Source of the DNA: Lishizhenia sp033720595
Lineage (GTDB): Bacteria; Bacteroidota; Bacteroidia; Flavobacteriales_D; Crocinitomicaceae
Assembly (NCBI RefSeq): GCF_033720595.1
Contig: NZ_JAWWCF010000026.1
Coordinates: forward strand, 1-21,371
Direction of reading: 5' to 3'
Length of the DNA stretch: 21,371 nt
Below are positions 7,923-15,529 of this stretch, piece after piece. The position numbers and the translations under genes are program-made. Each line of letters opens with the position of its first letter. Position 1 is the stretch's first letter. The notes below the pieces were generated by a model. It was not told where the DNA came from. It did not search any database and was given only the letters and a program-made list of their open reading frames with translations.

Positions 7923-9125
7923 ATGGCAACAGATCTATATACACATCCAGATTACTTTAACATGGATGACTTGCTTACAGATGAACACAAATTAATCCGT
8001 GACGCAGCTCGTGCTTGGGTAAAGAAAGAAGTTTCTCCTATCATTGATGAGCACTACGAGAATGCAACTTTCCCTATGCACATTTTAAGTGGATTGGGAG
8101 AAATTGGAGCTTTCGGTCCTTACATTCCAGCACAATATGGTGGACCTGAATTAGACCAAATTTCTTACGGTTTAATCATGCAAGAGTTAGAGCGTTGTGA
8201 TTCAGGTCTTCGTTCTACAGCTTCAGTTCAAAGTTCATTGGTAATGTACCCAATTTGGAAATTTGGATCTGAAGAGCAAAAGATGAAGTACTTACCAAAG
8301 TTGGCTACTGGAGAAATGATTGGATGTTTCGGTTTAACGGAACCAGATCACGGATCTAACCCAGGAGGTATGATTTCTAACTTTAAGGACATGGGAGACC
8401 ACTACTTATTGAATGGAGCTAAAATGTGGATTTCTAATGCACCTTTTGCTGACATCGCAGTAGTTTGGGCCAAAAACGAAGAAGGAAGAATTCACGGATT
8501 GGTAGTAGAAAGAGGAATGGAAGGTTTCTCTACGCCAGAAATGCACGGTAAACTTTCTTTAAGAGCTTCTGCAACGGGAGAATTAATCTTCGAAAACGTA
8601 AAAGTTCCAAAAGAAAACTTATTACCAGGTAAAAGCGGATTAGGAGCACCATTAGCGTGTTTAGATTCTGCACGTTTCGGTATCGCATGGGGTGCTTTAG
8701 GTGCTGCTATGGATTGTTACGATCAAGCATTGAGATACTCAAAAGAAAGAACACAGTTTAATGTACCTATCGGGTCTTTCCAGTTGATTCAAAAGAAATT
8801 GGCAGAAATGATTACCGAAATCACCAAAGCTCAGTTATTGACATTCCGTTTAGGGCAGTTAAGAAACGAAGGAAAGGCTACTTCAGCACAAATCTCTATG
8901 GCGAAGCGTAACAACGTTGAAATCGCCTTGAACATTGCGCGTGAAGCACGTCAAATCCACGGTGGTATGGGTATTACTTCTGAATACTCTATGATGCGTC
9001 ACATGGCCAACTTAGAATCAGTAGTTACTTACGAAGGAACACACGATATCCACTTGTTAATTACAGGTATGGATGTTACGGGAATTCCAGCATTCACAAG
9101 AGAAATGCCAGACTTAAACAAATAA
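7923..9125 (+). CDS. gcdH: Glutaryl-CoA dehydrogenase (acyl-CoA dehydrogenase family)
   Basis: This 400-residue flavoenzyme oxidises and decarboxylates glutaryl-CoA to crotonyl-CoA, late in lysine and tryptophan degradation. The C-terminal TYEGTHDIH carries the catalytic base Glu371 in the context seen in mitochondrial GCDH. LRSTASVQSSLVMYPIW (97-113) matches the GCDH substrate pocket, with Arg97 at the place of the arginine that binds the gamma-carboxylate. CFGLTEPDHGSNPGG is the FAD-binding segment, and RTQFNVPIGSFQLIQKKLAE (276-295) the C-terminal helical domain. These features separate it from generic acyl-CoA dehydrogenases. It is a single-gene unit with its own promoter box and a strong terminator. 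The nearby SCOT genes could use related C4 intermediates, but that link is only inference. Confidence 0.94.
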   Translation: MATDLYTHPDYFNMDDLLTDEHKLIRDAARAWVKKEVSPIIDEHYENATFPMHILSGLGEIGAFGPYIPAQYGGPELDQISYGLIMQELERCDSGLRSTASVQSSLVMYPIWKFGSEEQKMKYLPKLATGEMIGCFGLTEPDHGSNPGGMISNFKDMGDHYLLNGAKMWISNAPFADIAVVWAKNEEGRIHGLVVERGMEGFSTPEMHGKLSLRASATGELIFENVKVPKENLLPGKSGLGAPLACLDSARFGIAWGALGAAMDCYDQALRYSKERTQFNVPIGSFQLIQKKLAEMITEITKAQLLTFRLGQLRNEGKATSAQISMAKRNNVEIALNIAREARQIHGGMGITSEYSMMRHMANLESVVTYEGTHDIHLLITGMDVTGIPAFTREMPDLNK

Positions 9126-9144
9126 GTCAACACATAAAAATTGC

Positions 9145-9177
9145 AAAGGGATCTCCATTCGAGGTCCCTTTCTTTTT
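9145..9177 (+). terminator. Rho-independent terminator of gcdH
   Basis: AAAGGGATCTC (9145-9155) pairs with GAGGTCCCTTT (9161-9171) through 11 pairs including one G-T wobble, with a 5-base loop, followed by C and five T residues. It begins 20 bases after the gcdH stop. Confidence 0.88.
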
Positions 9178-9189
9178 GCATTCTATTTT

Positions 9190-9270
9190 TCTTTGGGCTG
9201 CCTTCACGGGCTTTCCATTGCTACTCTCCCCAAGGAACTTGGGGACGGGATATCCATTCCCATCCCTGGC
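9190..9270. repeat. Candidate dispersed intergenic repeat with CCCCAAG hairpin
   Basis: This GC-richer patch between two convergent genes contains GGGCTTTCCATTGCTACTC (9208-9226), similar to the GCTTTCCGCTGTAG form at 1293-1440. A perfect hairpin follows, CCCCAAG (9228-9234) with CTTGGGG (9238-9244) around a 3-base loop, then ATCCATTCCCATCCC. It has no coding content. Family membership is inferred from memory of similar Flavobacteriia intergenic sequences. Confidence 0.4.
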
Positions 9271-9285
9271 AGATTTTAATCCTTA

Positions 9286-10851
9286 CTAATGTATCACCAC
9301 TACATGTGTTGTATCCGCTCCACTCATCTCCATCCACTTTCTTCTACCCGCATCGTTCAATTCTCGCCAAAATAAGTCAAAGCCATAAGGAGAAGTTGCA
9401 CTGTAGCCATTCACACTCTTCAAACCATGTTCTTGTGTAGCCAACATAGCATCTAACTGATAGAAAATTGCAGGCTCCGTTAAACTATCGGGTTGATAAG
9501 CCACAACTGCATTTTTATCTAAATTTTCCAATTGCTTACTCACCTTCATCACTCTATCTTGTGCCTCTTGTTTAGCAAAAGTTACAGCTTCTACATTTAC
9601 CTGATAATTGTCCAAACCTAACACTAACAAGAGGATGCCAAACACCCACCACTTTCGCGTATATTTCCTCCAATAATACAACACGCCCACTAGCGCCATA
9701 CCGGCAAAAAGTAGTTGTACGTTTATCATCCTATCTAAACTTCTTAAAGCTCCAAAACCAGGCAAATCCATCAACAGTGTATACAAGCTGAAATCCCCCC
9801 ATTTCATAAAGAAAATTAAACTTAAAAAAGCTGTAATTACAAAAGGGAATACCTCACCCCTTAAAACAAGCCTACGAAAATCTGATTTTAGTAAAAGGAA
9901 AAAACAGGTGCAAATACTAAGCAATGCTATTCCTCCGATAAACAAGGTCTGGGTGTATGCCCATTCCCAATCATCACCTACCCCAGACAAAACACCCCAT
10001 AAGAAGGCATCATCCGTACTATAGAAATAAGAACCTAACCGAGGTACCGTAGCCATAATCCTATCCTGGGTATAGGGTATACTAAATTCTGCTCTGCGCA
10101 TGTAAGGAACCATCAGTTTCAACATCGCTAATACACCCATGATCAGATTCACACCTACAAATAACAGCGACTTCCAACGCTGTAACAATTGCAGATAATT
10201 CTTCCAATAAAAAGGCAAACTGCAAAGGATGTAGCTAACACCAACAAACAAGGCAAAAAAGCCTAAATAGATACCGCACCAAAACTGCCACACTAACATC
10301 CAAACACCCGCTACCAAACTTAATCCTTTCCCTTTTTTATGAAAATTGTAGAAAAACAACAACATCAATGGAATCGCAAAACGCGGCATAGTTTGCACAT
10401 GGTACATTTGCGAAAACAACACAAGAGAGAAGGCGTAAACAAACGCACCCAATGCACTCCCAACAGTTGTTCTGCTCATCCTAAAAAACAAGAGGTAAGC
10501 CGCAATAAAGTTCAGGGTAGTTACAACCAGTATCCAAAACTGAAAGGCTCCTTCTCTGCTCCAACCTATCATCCTAGCAAAACTATAAATAGGCGATGCA
10601 CCCAATAAATTATCTGAATAAGCGATGGTTTCTAAAGCTGGGAAAAAGAAACCTGCATTCCAATACTCTGTCCATTGTCCCGAAGTAAACTGATAGGCAT
10701 GTTCTAATAAAAACATGTTAAAACGTGCATCTCCTAAATCTCCCGGAATACGAGAAAAATCCCACCCCATAACTCTAAACTGAACCAAGAAAAGTCCGAG
10801 AATCAATGTAAGTAAAGGATAAAAAAACTGTGTTTTTTGCAATTTATTCAT
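9286..10851 (-). CDS. Polytopic membrane protein, YfhO/GT-C glycosyltransferase-like
   Basis: This 521-residue inner-membrane protein has about 11-12 hydrophobic helices and a soluble C-terminal segment of about 90 residues. After the first helix comes RIPGDLGDARFNMFLLEH (about 34-51), with acidic residues in the first external loop, the place where GT-C enzymes keep their catalytic Asp. ETIAYSDNLLGASPIY follows and resembles the loop of YfhO-like proteins. YfhO/GT-C proteins move sugars from polyprenyl-phosphate donors to surface polymers or lipids. That is a plausible role here, not an established one. The gene is divergent from an O-acyltransferase pair, which fits surface-glycan work. The stop is close to a repeat-like patch, and no clear terminator is seen on its strand. 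Confidence 0.6.
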   Translation of the reverse strand: MNKLQKTQFFYPLLTLILGLFLVQFRVMGWDFSRIPGDLGDARFNMFLLEHAYQFTSGQWTEYWNAGFFFPALETIAYSDNLLGASPIYSFARMIGWSREGAFQFWILVVTTLNFIAAYLLFFRMSRTTVGSALGAFVYAFSLVLFSQMYHVQTMPRFAIPLMLLFFYNFHKKGKGLSLVAGVWMLVWQFWCGIYLGFFALFVGVSYILCSLPFYWKNYLQLLQRWKSLLFVGVNLIMGVLAMLKLMVPYMRRAEFSIPYTQDRIMATVPRLGSYFYSTDDAFLWGVLSGVGDDWEWAYTQTLFIGGIALLSICTCFFLLLKSDFRRLVLRGEVFPFVITAFLSLIFFMKWGDFSLYTLLMDLPGFGALRSLDRMINVQLLFAGMALVGVLYYWRKYTRKWWVFGILLLVLGLDNYQVNVEAVTFAKQEAQDRVMKVSKQLENLDKNAVVAYQPDSLTEPAIFYQLDAMLATQEHGLKSVNGYSATSPYGFDLFWRELNDAGRRKWMEMSGADTTHVVVIH

Positions 10852-10891
10852 GTGATATAGCGTGTAGGAAACTAAAGTAGTATTTGTTTCT

Positions 10892-10899
10892 TATTTTTG
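10892..10899 (+). promoter_or_regulatory. Bacteroidota -7 box (TATTTTTG) for the MBOAT/AlgX-like pair
   Basis: An exact TAnnTTTG match lies 41 bases before the GTG start of the O-acyltransferase gene, in the 89-base divergent gap. The predicted leader is about 35-40 bases. No -33 TTTG at the right distance was found. Confidence 0.5.
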
Positions 10900-10940
10900 G
10901 CTTTCAATTTCCATCTGATATATATTCAACATAGAAAAAC

Positions 10941-12359
10941 GTGGTTTTTAGTAGTATTCTATTTCTTTTTTATTTCCTCCCCCTATTTCTACTGATATAC
11001 CACCTCGTTCCTCAAGGATTAAAAAACTGGGTCATCCTTTTTGCAAGTATTATTTTCTATACTTGGGGAGCGCCTAGCTTTATTTTTATTTTGTTGGGTT
11101 CAACGTTGGTCGACTTCTTCATAGTGCGTCAACTGGCCAAGGAACCCCATAACTCAAAACGAAAAGCATTACTGATCTCTTCTTTAGTCCTCAACTTAGG
11201 ACTTCTCGCTTATTTTAAATACGCCAATTTCTTTGTAGAAAATGTAAATGCATTTTTCCAACAAATGGGTTGGCAAACATTGCATTGGACGCAAGTTGCA
11301 CTACCGATAGGAATTTCTTTTTACACCTTTCAAACCATCACCTATGCAGTTGATGTATACAGAGGAGTACATCCACCGCTGAAAAAAATTCAAGATTATT
11401 TTCTTTACATCCTTTCTTTCCCGCAAATGATAGCAGGACCCATTGTGCGTTTCAATACCGTGGCAGATCAAATCATTGCACGTAAAGAATCTTATGAGGA
11501 CAAACTGCAAGGACTCTACCGTTTCTCCATTGGTTTGGCGAAAAAAACGCTCCTTGCTAATCCTTTAGGTGCACAAGCCGATCTAATTTTAAACAACATT
11601 GAAAATATGGATACTCCAGCCGCATGGGTGGGTATTTTGGCTTACACCTTCCAAATTTATTTTGATTTCTCTGGGTATTCAGATATGGCAATTGGACTTG
11701 GAAAAATAATGGGCTTCACCTTCCCAGAAAATTTCAACTCTCCCTATTTATCCAAAAGTATCAGCGAATTTTGGAGAAGGTGGCACATCACCCTAGGTGA
11801 TTTTATGCGCAACTACCTCTACATTCCCTTAGGCGGAAATCGTGTCAAAACAAAGTCGCGTTTATATTTCAATTTATGGTTTGTTTTCCTCCTCTCTGGA
11901 CTATGGCACGGAGCATCTTGGAATTTTGTGATATGGGGAGCATACCATGGTTGTTTTCTAATTTTGGAACGGCTGTTTTTACAAAACTTTCTGGAAAAGG
12001 CTGGCCCTCTATTTGCCAATATCTTTACCTTCTTCCTCGTCGTGATGGGATGGGTTATTTTCAGAGTAGAAAGCAGTGAAGAACTCCTTTTATATTTCCA
12101 AAAACTCTACAGCTTCGAGAGCACCAATACCTTAAGTTTATCCCGTGAATTTATTACCGTACTTGCTCTTGCCATCTTCTTTAGTGTGTTTACGGTTTGG
12201 AATAAAGGCAAGCAGTTGGAGCATTATTTATATTTCAAAAAAACACATAAAAACAAGCAACATCTCTTACTAATGGCAAGTGCCATGTTTCTTTTGCTCA
12301 TTTCGGTTTCATCCGTAGCAAGTTCAGATTTTAACCCTTTCATTTATTTTAAATTTTAA
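10941..12359 (+). CDS. MBOAT family membrane-bound O-acyltransferase (AlgI-like)
   Basis: This 472-residue polytopic membrane enzyme begins (G/M)VFSSILFLFYFLP, the canonical AlgI/DltB-type N-terminus, which supports the GTG start. It has FWRRWHITLGDFMRNYLYIP with His282, PLGGNR at 296-301, and LWHGASWNFVIWG with the invariant catalytic His323. YFDFSGYSDMAIGLG (240-254) is another family block. AlgI-type proteins pass an acyl group, usually acetyl, across the membrane to a partner that modifies a secreted polysaccharide or other surface molecule. The partner is almost certainly the next gene, three bases downstream. The modified substrate is unknown. The divergent YfhO/GT-C-like gene supports a surface-glycan role. 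Confidence 0.94.
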   Translation: MVFSSILFLFYFLPLFLLIYHLVPQGLKNWVILFASIIFYTWGAPSFIFILLGSTLVDFFIVRQLAKEPHNSKRKALLISSLVLNLGLLAYFKYANFFVENVNAFFQQMGWQTLHWTQVALPIGISFYTFQTITYAVDVYRGVHPPLKKIQDYFLYILSFPQMIAGPIVRFNTVADQIIARKESYEDKLQGLYRFSIGLAKKTLLANPLGAQADLILNNIENMDTPAAWVGILAYTFQIYFDFSGYSDMAIGLGKIMGFTFPENFNSPYLSKSISEFWRRWHITLGDFMRNYLYIPLGGNRVKTKSRLYFNLWFVFLLSGLWHGASWNFVIWGAYHGCFLILERLFLQNFLEKAGPLFANIFTFFLVVMGWVIFRVESSEELLLYFQKLYSFESTNTLSLSREFITVLALAIFFSVFTVWNKGKQLEHYLYFKKTHKNKQHLLLMASAMFLLLISVSSVASSDFNPFIYFKF

Positions 12360-12362
12360 GCA

Positions 12363-13505
12363 ATGAAGGCTGTTAAAAAGAATTTACACCAACTACTTTT
12401 CTTCCTTTTTATAGGTATAATGTTGCTCCCGCTTTCTAATAATTTATTTAAAGGGAAAGAAATCAAAGGCCTTAAAGGCTACTACGAAAAACAAGAGGCG
12501 CCCACCTTTTCAATGGACAATTGGTTTGCGGGTACTTTTCAGGATACCTTAGACAAGCATATCAATGATAACTTCGGCTATCGATCTCTTTTCGTTAGGA
12601 CTTTCAACCAAATTAACTTTTCTCTCTTTGAAAAAATAAGTGTTCAGAATGTAATCATTGGGAAGGATAATTACCTCTATGAGGAAAACTATATAAACAG
12701 CTACTTTGGATTAGATTTCATTGGTCAAGATAGCATTCAAGAAAAGGTCATTAAATTAAAGCAAATACAAGACACTCTAAAGAAATTGGGCACTGACCTA
12801 ATTGTAGTTTTGGCGCCAGGTAAAGGGAGTTATTTCCCCGAGTATTTCCCTGAAGAATATACTTCTTTAGAGGTCGGCGCTACCAATTACGAGTATTACC
12901 TCAAACATCTCCAAGAACAACAACTTCCCTTGATAAATTTCAAAGCTTGGTTTTTGGCACAAAAAGACAGCTCTGAACATGCACTTTTCCCCAAGACGGG
13001 AGTTCATTGGAGTAAATATGCCGAGTTGAAGGTGGCGGATTCTTTAATACAATTTATTGCCGATATGAAAGGAATCACACATCCTCCTAGGATCAACATT
13101 ACTGCCATAACAAAAAGTTCAGAGGCATGGGATACAGATGATGATATAGAGCAATCTATGAATCTTTTACTCGACATTCCAGATTTAATGATGAGTTACC
13201 CTTCCTACACTTACGATATTCCAGACAGCAGTGCCCGACCAAAAGTCATCACCGTTGCCGATAGTTATTACTGGGGCTTATACAACCTTGGACTTTCACA
13301 TAAAGCTTTTAATAATAGCCCTTTCTGGTACTACAACCAAAAAGCATTCGCTGGAAATTATGAGCAAGCAATAGATATCTCGGAGCTACAAATACAAAAA
13401 GAAGTTGAAAGTTCTGATGTCATCATCCTACTTTCTACAGACGCAAATCTATACCGTTTTGCTTTTGGATGGATAGATCAGATGTACGCTATATATTATC
13501 CCTAA
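12363..13505 (+). CDS. AlgX/AlgJ-like SGNH-hydrolase-fold protein, putative O-acetyltransferase
   Basis: This 380-residue protein has an N-terminal membrane anchor or uncleaved signal (about 8-27), followed by an extracytoplasmic AlgX/AlgJ-like domain. Family blocks include HINDNFGYRSLFVR (66-79), NVIIGKDNYLYEE (96-108) and IVVLAPGKGSYFPEYFP (147-163). The catalytic signature comes from KTGVHWSKY with His215 and VADSYYWGL with Ser301. In AlgX/AlgJ the His is preceded by Asp in a D-x-H motif; here the corresponding residue is Gly213. The protein should accept acetyl groups delivered by the MBOAT partner and place them on a glycan. Substrate and activity are inferred. The start is three bases after the MBOAT stop, so the two are co-transcribed. 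The stop overlaps the A-run of the convergent terminator. Confidence 0.85.
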   Translation: MKAVKKNLHQLLFFLFIGIMLLPLSNNLFKGKEIKGLKGYYEKQEAPTFSMDNWFAGTFQDTLDKHINDNFGYRSLFVRTFNQINFSLFEKISVQNVIIGKDNYLYEENYINSYFGLDFIGQDSIQEKVIKLKQIQDTLKKLGTDLIVVLAPGKGSYFPEYFPEEYTSLEVGATNYEYYLKHLQEQQLPLINFKAWFLAQKDSSEHALFPKTGVHWSKYAELKVADSLIQFIADMKGITHPPRINITAITKSSEAWDTDDDIEQSMNLLLDIPDLMMSYPSYTYDIPDSSARPKVITVADSYYWGLYNLGLSHKAFNNSPFWYYNQKAFAGNYEQAIDISELQIQKEVESSDVIILLSTDANLYRFAFGWIDQMYAIYYP

Positions 13506-13532
13506 AAAAGGGCTCCCATTACTGAAAGCCCT
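13504..13532 (-). terminator. Terminator of the purN-marC unit (convergent)
   Basis: AGGGCT (13509-13514) pairs with AGCCCT (13527-13532), a 6-bp stem with a 12-base loop. On the minus strand it runs into a T tract (complement of 13504-13509). It overlaps the stop codon of the plus-strand AlgX-like gene, so the hairpin may also slow plus-strand transcription. Confidence 0.7.
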
Positions 13533-13555
13533 AATCATGTTTCTATCTAATTTTA

Positions 13556-14167
13556 TTAATGTGCTCCGTGCAAGTTCTCAAACAATGCTGGAATATTAGT
13601 CGCAAAAAGCTTGATGGCAATCGCCAATAATATAATCCCGAAAACCTTCTTTAAGATGGCTATACCTCCGGGTCCTAACAACTTCTCAATTCTCTTGGTT
13701 AATACCAGTACTATGTATACCAGGAGTATATTCACAATAATGGCCAATGCAATATTGATGAACGAATATTCCGCTTGAAGTGAAATTATAGTTGTCATAG
13801 ATCCTGCTCCAGCGATGATTGGAAAAGCAAGCGGTACGATGCTCGCCATTCTACCTCCATGACCATCATCCTTGAACAATTCAATTCCCATGATCATTTC
13901 AACAGCCATGGCAAAAAGAATGAGGGAACCGGCAACGGCGAAGGACCTTACACCAACACCAAAAACACCCAAGATTCCTTCCCCTACAATTAAAAAGGCC
14001 AACATGATACCCAAAGACACCAAAGATGCTTTAATAGGATTCACTTCATTTTTTTCCTTAATCTTAATAATAAGCGGAATGGATCCTACGATATCAATAA
14101 CGGCAAACAATACCATGAAGGCTTTCAAAAAGCCGTTGAAACTAAACTCTAAAAAGAAATCTATCAT
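13556..14167 (-). CDS. MarC family integral membrane protein
   Basis: This 203-residue protein has six hydrophobic helices, the typical length and layout of MarC/YchE/YhgN proteins. VLFAVIDIVGSIPLIIKI near residues 19-36 corresponds to the conserved MarC 'DP(I/V)GxxP' region, and SIVPLAFPIIAGAGSMTTII near residues 109-128 to its second repeat, including the invariant PLAxPxxAGPG-like turn. Physiological function of the family is unsettled; the old link to multiple antibiotic resistance was not upheld. The ATG at 14167 shares its A with the TGA stop of purN (TGATG), a classic coupling overlap. A GTG one codon earlier is possible but less likely. It ends in a convergent terminator. Confidence 0.9.
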   Translation of the reverse strand: MIDFFLEFSFNGFLKAFMVLFAVIDIVGSIPLIIKIKEKNEVNPIKASLVSLGIMLAFLIVGEGILGVFGVGVRSFAVAGSLILFAMAVEMIMGIELFKDDGHGGRMASIVPLAFPIIAGAGSMTTIISLQAEYSFINIALAIIVNILLVYIVLVLTKRIEKLLGPGGIAILKKVFGIILLAIAIKLFATNIPALFENLHGAH

Positions 14168-14739
14168 CACTTAATTTTAAGCACCTCCTGTTCTACCACG
14201 AATGGAAAGTATGCGTGTTCTAATATCTGCACTTTGCGTTGTACAGCTGCTAAATCATCCGTCTCCTCTAATTTTGTGCGCAATTGAGCTATAATTCTGC
14301 CCTCGTCAAAATTCTCGTTCACATAGTGTATGGTAATACCTGTTTCCTTCTCCTTGTTCGCTAAAACAGCCAAATGTACCTTCTCACCATAAAAGTTTTT
14401 ACCTCCATACTTCGGCAACAAACTTGGATGAATATTAATAATACGCTCTGGAAAATGTTGAATAAACTTAGCGGGTATTTTTCTTAAGTAACCTGCAAGT
14501 ACTATAAAGTCTGCCGATGCACAAAGCTCAAGTAGAAAATCACTATCTGCTGCTTGTTCGTTACTGATCAAAGTAGATTCAATACCAAATTTTTCCGCTC
14601 GCTCAAATACTTTAGCTCCTTCTTTGTTACAAACCATTCTACTCATTTCAACTTGGTCAGACTCTTTAAAATAGCTAAATAATTTCTCAGCATTGGTTCC
14701 TCCACCTGATGCAAAAACGAAGACTTTAATTTTTTTCAT
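14167..14739 (-). CDS. purN: Phosphoribosylglycinamide formyltransferase
   Basis: This 190-residue cytosolic enzyme transfers a formyl group from 10-formyltetrahydrofolate to GAR in the third step of purine synthesis. It opens KVFVFASGGGTNAEKL, the phosphate-binding loop. INIHPSLLPKYGG carries the catalytic Asn and His, and ITIHYVNENFDEGRII carries the catalytic Asp, so all three active residues are present. Length is normal. It is upstream of marC with a one-base overlap. A TAnnTTTG box ends only four bases before the start codon, implying a leaderless or nearly leaderless transcript. The gene diverges from the deiodinase-like gene over a 74-base gap. Confidence 0.95.
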   Translation of the reverse strand: MKKIKVFVFASGGGTNAEKLFSYFKESDQVEMSRMVCNKEGAKVFERAEKFGIESTLISNEQAADSDFLLELCASADFIVLAGYLRKIPAKFIQHFPERIINIHPSLLPKYGGKNFYGEKVHLAVLANKEKETGITIHYVNENFDEGRIIAQLRTKLEETDDLAAVQRKVQILEHAYFPFVVEQEVLKIK

Positions 14740-14743
14740 GGGG

Positions 14744-14751
14744 CAAAGTTA
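14744..14751 (-). promoter_or_regulatory. Bacteroidota -7 box (TAACTTTG) immediately before purN
   Basis: Plus-strand CAAAGTTA is an exact reverse match to TAnnTTTG. The purN ATG starts five bases beyond it, at about the position where transcription would begin. The box also covers the alternative upstream ATG (14751) of the divergent gene, which argues against that start. Confidence 0.5.
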
Positions 14752-14813
14752 TGAACATTCAACGTATTTATTCTTATTTTTTGGCCACAGATTTATTCTC
14801 TGTTTATTTATAT

Positions 14814-15494
14814 ATGGCAAACCAAGATAAAGATAAATACCCTACTGTTCCTTATGAAAGTCAGGACTTGAACGAAAGTGAAATGCTCAACAAATCAAAA
14901 GAATTTTTCACATTTATGGATCAGCGCAGATCGGTAAGAGATTTCGCAGATACACCCGTACCTAAGGAAGTAGTTGAGAATATTATCATGACCGCAAGTA
15001 CCGCACCTTCGGGAGCGCACAAACAACCCTGGACCTTTTGTTTAATCTCGAATAAAGAACTAAAAAGTGAAATCCGTAAACTAGCAGAAGAGGAGGAATA
15101 CAAATCCTACAATGGTCGCATGAAGGAAGAATGGTTGAAAGACCTTGCCCCTTTGGGTACCGACTGGCAGAAAGAATTCATAGAAATTGTTCCTTGGATT
15201 ATTGTAGTTATGAAAAAACCTTACGATATTGTAGACGGTAAAAAAAAGAACAATTATTATGTTAATGAATCTGTAGGTTTGGCCGCAGGTTTTTTATTGG
15301 CTGCAATTCATAATGCAGGATTAGTATCATTGACACATACTCCAAGTCCAATGAATTTTTTAATCAAGGCATTGAACAGACCAGAGAATGAAAGACCCTT
15401 CCTACTAATCCCAGTAGGATACCCTAAAAAAGGGGCGCGAGTTCCAGACTTAAAAAGGAAAGCGAAGCGTGAAATAATTCAATATTATGAATAA
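14814..15494 (+). CDS. Nitroreductase-fold flavoprotein, iodotyrosine deiodinase-like
   Basis: This 226-residue FMN protein begins at the ATG giving MANQDKDKYP. The in-frame ATG at 14751 would add a hydrophobic 21-residue extension that overlaps the purN promoter. RRSVRDF (38-44) binds the FMN phosphate. APSGAHKQPWTF (64-75) and AGLVSLTHTP (168-177) match vertebrate iodotyrosine deiodinase closely. The lid has Glu95, Tyr99 and Lys120 with the exact 4- and 21-residue spacing of human Glu157, Tyr161 and Lys182, which hold the amino acid part of halotyrosines. VGYPKKGARVPDLKRK (201-216) also matches the deiodinase C-terminus. The likely reaction is reductive dehalogenation of iodo- or bromotyrosine. 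Physiological role in this bacterium is unknown. It lies just upstream of acpP. Confidence 0.85.
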   Translation: MANQDKDKYPTVPYESQDLNESEMLNKSKEFFTFMDQRRSVRDFADTPVPKEVVENIIMTASTAPSGAHKQPWTFCLISNKELKSEIRKLAEEEEYKSYNGRMKEEWLKDLAPLGTDWQKEFIEIVPWIIVVMKKPYDIVDGKKKNNYYVNESVGLAAGFLLAAIHNAGLVSLTHTPSPMNFLIKALNRPENERPFLLIPVGYPKKGARVPDLKRKAKREIIQYYE

Positions 15495-15497
15495 AAA

Positions 15498-15529
15498 TTT
15501 TGTTTTATAAAGTTTTACTTTTTTCTTTG
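15498..15529 (+). promoter_or_regulatory. Candidate promoter for acpP-fabF-rnc
   Basis: TTTTG (15498-15502) as the -33 element is followed after exactly 19 bases by TTTCTTTG (15522-15529), which differs from TAnnTTTG only at the A. The spacing is the Bacteroidota optimum. The predicted leader to the acpP ATG is about 28 bases. Confidence 0.5.

Noticed and set aside
9141..9440. 99-codon plus-strand frame after gcdH
   Set aside because: It begins in the terminator stem and runs through repeat-like DNA into the antisense of the YfhO-like gene; no domain is present.
10339..10608. 89-codon plus-strand frame inside the YfhO-like gene
   Set aside because: It is antisense to membrane helices, and its basic, Gln-rich composition is what reversed hydrophobic codons give.
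14751..14813. Upstream ATG adding 21 residues to the deiodinase-like protein
   Set aside because: It overlaps the purN promoter box, adds a poorly fitting hydrophobic stretch, and the family core begins well after the ATG at 14814. A membrane anchor like that of vertebrate deiodinase was considered, but the stretch is short and contains polar residues.
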